The translations under genes were made by a program, and so were the position numbers. This document shows positions 59,168 through 64,000 of a stretch of DNA of 64,000 bases, piece by piece. Source of the stretch: an uncultured Oscillospiraceae bacterium (lineage in GTDB: Bacteria; Bacillota; Clostridia; Oscillospirales; Oscillospiraceae); contig CANQHN010000001.1 of assembly GCA_947623745.1 (NCBI GenBank), positions 1-64,000 on the forward strand. Direction: 5' to 3'. Below the pieces are notes generated by a model, which worked only from the letters and a program-made list of their open reading frames with translations, did no database searches and was not told where the DNA came from. Each line of letters opens with the position of its first letter. Within the stretch, counting starts at the first letter, position 1.

Positions 59168-61708
59168 TCAGCCCACGGGGCCGGCAGTCTCGGGCTCCGC
59201 TTCGGTCTCACCCTGGGAGTCCCCCTCTTCCTGCCCCTGCTCCTGTTCCGCCCCTCCGGCGGCCGGCACGTCCGCGCTCTCATTTTTCGCCAGCTCCTGG
59301 TCGTCCTGGTTGCGCTGGACCGACAGGTCGTAGAGCACGCCGAAGGGCTCCGCGAACCAGCCGCGCTGCTCCGCCAGGGCACCGCCGGACAGATTGTTGA
59401 GCTGGACGGCCTGCTTGGTATAGGCCCCCATGCTCATGAACAGGGCGGCGGCCGCGTCGTTCCGGGAACACTGGGCGTCGTACAGGGCCAATTTATCCGC
59501 CGTGCCGGTGGAGTAGGCCTGGGTGGTCTTTTCCAACACGCCGGCGGCCCGCTCCAGCGTCTCCTGTCCGGCGCGGATCTCCTCGTACGCCATGCTCAGG
59601 TCCAGGATCTGGGTCTTGAGCTTCAATTCCAAATCGGCCGCGTCCACGTCCCGCGGCTCGGCAGCCACGCTCTTGGCGTAGGCCAGGGCGGCGTCGTACA
59701 GGGCCTGGGTGTCCAGCTCCGCGGTGTCAAACGACGTCAGCACCGCGGCCAGGTCGTAGGCGTCCAGCTTCAGCCCGGTGAGCGTCTCCGCCGTCAGCTT
59801 GGCCTGCTCCCGGCCGGTGCGGTACTGGGCCAGCCGGCGGTCCAGGGCGTCCAGGCGGTCCTGGACGCCGTCCACGGCGGACTGGGTGGTGTCCCCCCGG
59901 TCCAGCAGTCTCTGCTGCTCCAGCAAGTTCTGCTCCAGCAGGGGCTGACTGGCCTCCAGGGCCTGGAGCATCTGGTTGTAGACGTAGTAGTCCGTCAGCG
60001 CGTCCATCAGGCTGTTGCCGTCCTCGGGGGTGAGCATCAGGCCCAGCAGGCGCTCCACGTCCGCCGGGTCGGCGGGGGGCTCGTCGCCGGAGCCGCCCGC
60101 CAGGTTGTCCAGGGTCTGGAGCAGGTCGTCCAGCCGCTCCTGGGCCTGGACCGCGGCCTCATCCAGCAGCCCTCCGGGCACGATGGCGCCGGCGCGGCTC
60201 CACAGGATCTGCTCCGGCGCACCCCCCCGGTCCTCGCTGAACAGGGTGCAGGTGGCCGCCTCCTCGGGGTAGATGATCTGGGTATTGAACCACTCCCCGT
60301 CCATCCCGCCCTCCGGCACGGACACCGGGGACGGACCCGCGGTATAGCTCATCTCGGGCTCCTCTTCCCGGCCGGCGGTCAGCTGGAGCTGGGCCGCCGC
60401 GGCGCTGTCCCAGGGCAGCAGGGCCGCCGCCGGGTCATTCGCCGCCGGGGAGAGCAGGACCTGGTAGACCTGGGGGTCCTCCCCGCTCGTCTGGTAGCTG
60501 CACAGCGCGGTCACACCCAGGTCCGCATTCCGGATCAGGAATCCGTCTCCGCTGTCCTGCTCGGTCAGCGCAGCCTCGCCGAAGGTCTCCCGCAGCTCCC
60601 CCGCGGTCAGGCCCAGCAGCCACAGGCCGTCCAGGGTGCCGTGGTCCATCTGGCCGGCGTAGACGACCTTCCCGCTGGAGGCGTAGATGGTGCCGTAGCC
60701 GTCGGGCGTCAGGTCGTCGGCCTCGCCGTCGTACCACAGCCGGCCTCCCCGGTACCACTGGATGGAACCGCCGCTCTCACCGGCGGAGAATTCCGACTGG
60801 ATGCGGTCGCCGCTGTCCAGGTAAACGGTCCCATCCCCCTCGTAGAGCCCGGCGGAAAACCCGCCCTTGTAGCGCAAAAGGCCCTCCTCGGTATAGTAGG
60901 CCCCCTCTCCCTCGTACTTGCCCTTAGAGAAGGCGCCCTTGTACTTCAATGTTCCTCCGGCGTAGAACTCCTCGCCGGTGCCCTGATAGAGCCCGTCCAC
61001 GAACCCGCCCTGGTAGCACAGCACGCCGCCGTTGTAGCCGGTGCCGGTGCCGTTGGGCAGGCCGTTGGAGAAGGTGCCCGAGTAGACCATGCCGTCCTCG
61101 TCAAAGAGGCGGCCCGTCCCCTCGTAGACGCCGGCGAGCAGCTGGCCCTCGTAGACCAGGACGCCGTCCTCATAGCAGACGCCCTTTCCGCTGCGCTCCC
61201 CGTCCAGGAAAGTCCCCTCGTAGGCCAGCAGGCCCTCCTCGTCGTACTCCCTGCCCGTCCCCTGAAGGACGCCCTCCTCCAGCCGTCCGCTGTACATGGG
61301 GATGTGCTTTCCCTTGTCGGCGTAGACGATGACCTTGCCCGTCCAGTCCGGGACGCGGCTGTCCTCCTGCCAGAACCGGGCGGTGAGGAAGTGGCTCAGG
61401 ATAAAGGGCCACAGCACGTACCAGCACAGCAGCGCAAAGCACACCAGCCCTACGACCAGCAGGATTAGAAAGGATTTTGAGATGAACAGGCGCTGGGTCT
61501 CGATGTAGTCCTCCCGCTTGGTGGGCTTCTTGACCGCGGCAGCGGCCCCCTGGAAGGAGGCGCTGGCCACCTTGGTGGCGTTGCGGGAGAAGTTTGTGAC
61601 CTGGCGGAACCTGGCCGTGACCGCCGTAAACTTACGGAGGAAGAAGGCCCGGAAGGTCCGGATAAAGACCCCGCAGGAGTTCATCAGTTGTCGAAGGAGA
61701 AAGCTCAT
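59168..61708 (-). CDS. large membrane protein with MORN repeats and helical C-terminal region
   Basis: An 846-residue protein. Residues 1-78 are basic and probably cytoplasmic; one membrane span lies at about 79-104 (SFLILLVVGLVCFALLCWYV). Residues about 135-345 hold seven or eight MORN repeats of roughly 21-23 residues (YEGTFLDGERSGKGVCYEDG, YSGTFSNGLPNGTGTGY and others). A mixed beta region reaches about 530. A long helical, coiled region covers about 540-790, and an acidic Gln/Glu tail ends the protein. By the positive-inside rule the repeats are outside the membrane. I infer an anchoring or envelope-spanning role for the injection system. Confidence 0.75.
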   Translation of the reverse strand: MSFLLRQLMNSCGVFIRTFRAFFLRKFTAVTARFRQVTNFSRNATKVASASFQGAAAAVKKPTKREDYIETQRLFISKSFLILLVVGLVCFALLCWYVLWPFILSHFLTARFWQEDSRVPDWTGKVIVYADKGKHIPMYSGRLEEGVLQGTGREYDEEGLLAYEGTFLDGERSGKGVCYEDGVLVYEGQLLAGVYEGTGRLFDEDGMVYSGTFSNGLPNGTGTGYNGGVLCYQGGFVDGLYQGTGEEFYAGGTLKYKGAFSKGKYEGEGAYYTEEGLLRYKGGFSAGLYEGDGTVYLDSGDRIQSEFSAGESGGSIQWYRGGRLWYDGEADDLTPDGYGTIYASSGKVVYAGQMDHGTLDGLWLLGLTAGELRETFGEAALTEQDSGDGFLIRNADLGVTALCSYQTSGEDPQVYQVLLSPAANDPAAALLPWDSAAAAQLQLTAGREEEPEMSYTAGPSPVSVPEGGMDGEWFNTQIIYPEEAATCTLFSEDRGGAPEQILWSRAGAIVPGGLLDEAAVQAQERLDDLLQTLDNLAGGSGDEPPADPADVERLLGLMLTPEDGNSLMDALTDYYVYNQMLQALEASQPLLEQNLLEQQRLLDRGDTTQSAVDGVQDRLDALDRRLAQYRTGREQAKLTAETLTGLKLDAYDLAAVLTSFDTAELDTQALYDAALAYAKSVAAEPRDVDAADLELKLKTQILDLSMAYEEIRAGQETLERAAGVLEKTTQAYSTGTADKLALYDAQCSRNDAAAALFMSMGAYTKQAVQLNNLSGGALAEQRGWFAEPFGVLYDLSVQRNQDDQELAKNESADVPAAGGAEQEQGQEEGDSQGETEAEPETAGPVG

Positions 61709-61799
61709 GGGCGAAGATCCTCCCGGTAGATTTCAGGGAAAAACGGCGCGGGGCGCCGGAAACGGTCCGTTCAGGCGCAAAGCGCCCAGACCGCCGCCG

Positions 61800-62192
61800 T
61801 CACACCCGGATCACCCCAATGCGCAGGAGCAGATACACCACCACAAATATGGCGATCACGAGCAGGACCACCTGCGTGATGCGGGTGGCCAGCCGCCGGT
61901 AGTAGTTCGCCGGGCGGTACAGGGGCTGCACGGGGCTGCGGCGCACCCAGCCGTCCGCCGCCGGCTGGACCGGGGGCGGCGTCGTGGGGACGGTCCCGGA
62001 CAGCGTCCGGGACCTGGGCTCCGTATTGCCGCCGCTGGGCAGGCTGACCCCCCGGGCGGCCCGTCCGGCCAGCAGGTGGGCCCGGTTCACCAGGCTGGTC
62101 TCCCTGCGCAGGTCCGCGGCGGCCCGGTTCATCTGATTGCGCGCCGCCGCCTCGGTCTGGCGGCGGATGGACTCCAGTTGTGTGAGCGCCAT
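61800..62192 (-). CDS. tail-anchored small membrane protein
   Basis: A 130-residue protein. Residues 1-60 are helical and charged (MALTQLESIRRQTEAAARNQMN). A Pro/Thr/Ser-rich linker follows to about 85, then a basic patch (YRPANYYRRLATRI). A single C-terminal helix (VVLLVIAIFVVVYLLLRIG) forms the tail anchor. The ATG at 62192 has GGAGGGGG upstream; an earlier in-frame start lacks one. It sits 27 bases after the cyclase-like gene. Function unknown; a link between machine and membrane is possible. Confidence 0.7.
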   Translation of the reverse strand: MALTQLESIRRQTEAAARNQMNRAAADLRRETSLVNRAHLLAGRAARGVSLPSGGNTEPRSRTLSGTVPTTPPPVQPAADGWVRRSPVQPLYRPANYYRRLATRITQVVLLVIAIFVVVYLLLRIGVIRV

Positions 62193-62219
62193 AGCGCCCC
62201 CTCCCCTCTGGATCATTGT

Positions 62220-64000
62220 TTACATGGCCCGGTCCAGGCTGGGAGCCTCCTCCGGGTGCTTCTCCATCTGGTCCGCCAGATAGAGGTAGTACCGGGCCCC
62301 GCCGTCGCTGGTGCTGCGGTGGACCAGGCTGAGGAAGATCCGCTTGGCGCGGGAGAAATCCCCGCCGTACAGGGCGTAGACCCCCTCGGCAAAGCGCTCC
62401 CGGGTCTGCTCCTTGAACTTTCGGATGTCGTAGGGGTCGCCGTCAAATATCTCGTAGGTGCGGATCTGCATATCCCCGTCCACGCACTTGCCCACGTAGC
62501 GGCTGGCGTAGCCCTCCGCCCCGGCGGCAACCGCCTCGGTACAAAGGATGTTGGCCTCCAGCCGGCCGCACAGCTCCAGCAGGCGCCGGGCGGCGGAGAA
62601 GCTGGCCGAGATGGAGGTGGGCTCGATCTGGTTCTCGTCCCCCACCACGCCCAGGATGACGTTGCCCTCGTCCAGCGCGATGCGGGCGGACACCCGGGGC
62701 CGGCCCTCGGCCTCCCGCTGGGCGTTGATCTCCAGAATCTCCTGCTGGACGGCCACGGCGGTGCTCACAGCCGCCGCGCTGCCCCCCTCAAACACGGCGT
62801 CGTAGCCGCTGTAGGCGAAGTTGAACACCGTGCCCCCCTTGCCGGTGACGATGGAGGCGGTGCGCTCGATGATCTCATTCACATTGTCGAACAGCTCCCG
62901 GCCGCTGCTCCCGTAGACCTCCTCCGGGAACCGGAAGGAGAAGGTCATGGCGGCCAGATGCCGGGTGACAAAGGTGTGCTTATCCACCTGGGCGATGGAC
63001 TGCTTGCCCAGCAGGGACAGCACCCGCTCCGGCACGAACCGGCGGTAGGCCTGTTCCACCCGCCGGTGCCGCTCCTCCAGTGTGCCGATGGCATTGGACA
63101 GGGCGTTCAGGTCATCCGCAAGGCTGGTCAGCTCGTCGCCGCCGCTCTGATGGACGGAGATGTCCCGCTCCCCGGAGGCGAGGGCCTCCATGCCCGCCAT
63201 CACCTTCCGCAGACCTATGGTGATCCGGCACAGGATAGCCACCGCCAGGGCGGTGAACAGGATGGCCAGGGCGGCCAGCTCCCGGACGGTCCAGAACACG
63301 TGGGCGCGGCTGTGGGCGAGCAGGCTGTCCCCGCTCACATCCATAGCCAGCACCTGCCCGTCAAGGGACAGATAGTACAGGAATCGCAGGCTGTCCCCGG
63401 CACCCAGGGTGCCGAAGGAGGACCCCCGGGTCAGAGCCTGCTGGGCTAGGTCCCGGTCGAAGCCGGGGCACATCTCGCCCCGGATCCCCGCCGGCCTCCC
63501 GGCGCTGTCGGACACCAGACGCCACAGCATGTCCTCGTCCCGCTCAAACACGGCGGCCTGGGCGTCCCGGTAGGTCCCGCCCTCGACATGGGCCAGGCTG
63601 GTGCCGATGCGCTGCGTCAGGTCCAGGGCGGACGGGCCCTCGTCCATAGACAGACGGGCGACGGCGCTGAGCATCTCCTGGGCCTCCCGCTCCGATGCGG
63701 TCCGGATGGCGACAGGGGCGGACAGCCGGGCCAGCCCGGTCACCGCCAGCACGGCCACCGCGGCGGTCAGCACCCCCCACCGCACCAGCAGGGGCAGGCG
63801 CAGCCGCCGCACCTCACACACGACGTACCACAGGACCAGGGAGACCAGCAGGACCCCCGCGGTCAGCCCCGCCAGGATCAGCCAGCACTGCCAGTCCGGC
63901 CGGTGGAGCATCTCCGACAGGTCGGTCACGCTCTCCCCCTGGTCCAGGAGGATGCGCCTGCCCTCCAACAGCAGCAGGACGCTGCCGCCGGAGTCGACGG
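62220..64000 (-). CDS. membrane receptor with degenerate class III adenylate/guanylate cyclase domain (cut by window edge)
   Basis: The frame is open through the right edge; about 593 residues are visible. Two hydrophobic segments (nt about 63880 and 63780) precede an external domain of about 140 residues; then another helix, a HAMP-like linker and RRFVPERVLSLLGKQSI, the usual lead-in to a class III cyclase domain. In that domain the metal aspartates are missing: the FSDIR-type motif is FSFRF (nt 62928-62942) and the GDA motif is SGYDAVF (nt about 62795-62810). The transition-state Asn of VNLAxR is also replaced (SFSAARR). About 70 residues follow, resembling a TPR. It is probably a signal-binding pseudo-cyclase. 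It is the first visible operon member. Confidence 0.78.
   Translation of the reverse strand, partial: VDSGGSVLLLLEGRRILLDQGESVTDLSEMLHRPDWQCWLILAGLTAGVLLVSLVLWYVVCEVRRLRLPLLVRWGVLTAAVAVLAVTGLARLSAPVAIRTASEREAQEMLSAVARLSMDEGPSALDLTQRIGTSLAHVEGGTYRDAQAAVFERDEDMLWRLVSDSAGRPAGIRGEMCPGFDRDLAQQALTRGSSFGTLGAGDSLRFLYYLSLDGQVLAMDVSGDSLLAHSRAHVFWTVRELAALAILFTALAVAILCRITIGLRKVMAGMEALASGERDISVHQSGGDELTSLADDLNALSNAIGTLEERHRRVEQAYRRFVPERVLSLLGKQSIAQVDKHTFVTRHLAAMTFSFRFPEEVYGSSGRELFDNVNEIIERTASIVTGKGGTVFNFAYSGYDAVFEGGSAAAVSTAVAVQQEILEINAQREAEGRPRVSARIALDEGNVILGVVGDENQIEPTSISASFSAARRLLELCGRLEANILCTEAVAAGAEGYASRYVGKCVDGDMQIRTYEIFDGDPYDIRKFKEQTRERFAEGVYALYGGDFSRAKRIFLSLVHRSTSDGGARYYLYLADQMEKHPEEAPSLDRAM

Noticed and set aside
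48000-64000. Prophage or tailocin remnant as explanation of the right-hand region
   Set aside because: No integrase, repressor, terminase, portal, capsid, lysin or holin is visible, and the DUF4255, DUF4280 and AAA+ trio is typical of eCIS. A phage-derived tail element further right is not excluded.

Overview
The window is GC-rich, gene-dense DNA from a low-redundancy Firmicutes chromosome. The combination of oxygen-sensitive class III ribonucleotide reductase, FtsEX with a coiled-coil M23 hydrolase, SLH-domain surface protein, GTG/TTG starts with strong AGGAGG ribosome sites, consensus sigma-A promoters and a valine T-box points to a strictly anaerobic, high-GC member of the Oscillospirales (Flavonifractor/Lawsonibacter/Oscillibacter-like). 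The lineage is inferred from gene content only.

Layout, left to right. 1-2 kb: nrdD (cut by the window edge) and nrdG. 2-9 kb, minus strand: dprA-topA-trmFO-plsX-acpP-rnc. 9-11 kb: an MFS transporter facing a SpoU-type rRNA methyltransferase. 11-19.5 kb, minus strand: greA-lysS; ftsE-ftsX-miniprotein-M23 hydrolase-unknown; a CdaR/PucR-type regulator; an RsuA-type pseudouridine synthase. 19.5-25 kb: DUF4830 protein, MscS channel, and a T-box-controlled YcxB-like protein plus valS. 25-32 kb: a cell-surface block (SLH/transglutaminase protein, AlgI-type O-acyltransferase with its AlgJ/DHHW partner, a Pro/Ala-rich lipoprotein and a VanX/VanY-type peptidase). 32-47 kb: MATE pump, rplJ-rplL with leader, glyA, nth, trpS, a TagO/WecA-type transferase, three linked proteins of unknown function, a YfcE-type phosphodiesterase, DUF4364 regulator, a Cys-rich protein and an alanine/glycine:cation symporter. 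Then comes tRNA-Gln(CUG) and a Nudix hydrolase.

From about 48 kb to the right edge the content changes to an accessory system. Two GHKL (AgrC-like) sensor kinases and three LytTR proteins sit beside a tightly packed minus-strand operon. In transcription order this operon encodes a membrane receptor with a decayed class III cyclase domain (cut by the edge), a tail-anchored small protein, an 846-residue membrane protein with MORN repeats, a DUF4255/Pvc16-type protein, a carboxypeptidase-regulatory-like protein, a DUF4280 PAAR-like spike-tip protein, an Afp15/Pvc15-like tandem AAA+ ATPase, and a membrane SpoIIE-type phosphatase whose metal-binding aspartates all look replaced. The DUF4255, PAAR-like and AAA+ genes are hallmarks of extracellular-type contractile injection systems (eCIS). 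Sheath, tube and baseplate genes are not in the window and would be expected further right. The membrane proteins and two apparently dead signalling enzymes suggest a Gram-positive contractile injection machine with its own membrane anchoring and signal relay, regulated by LytTR circuits. This is the region most worth a second look.
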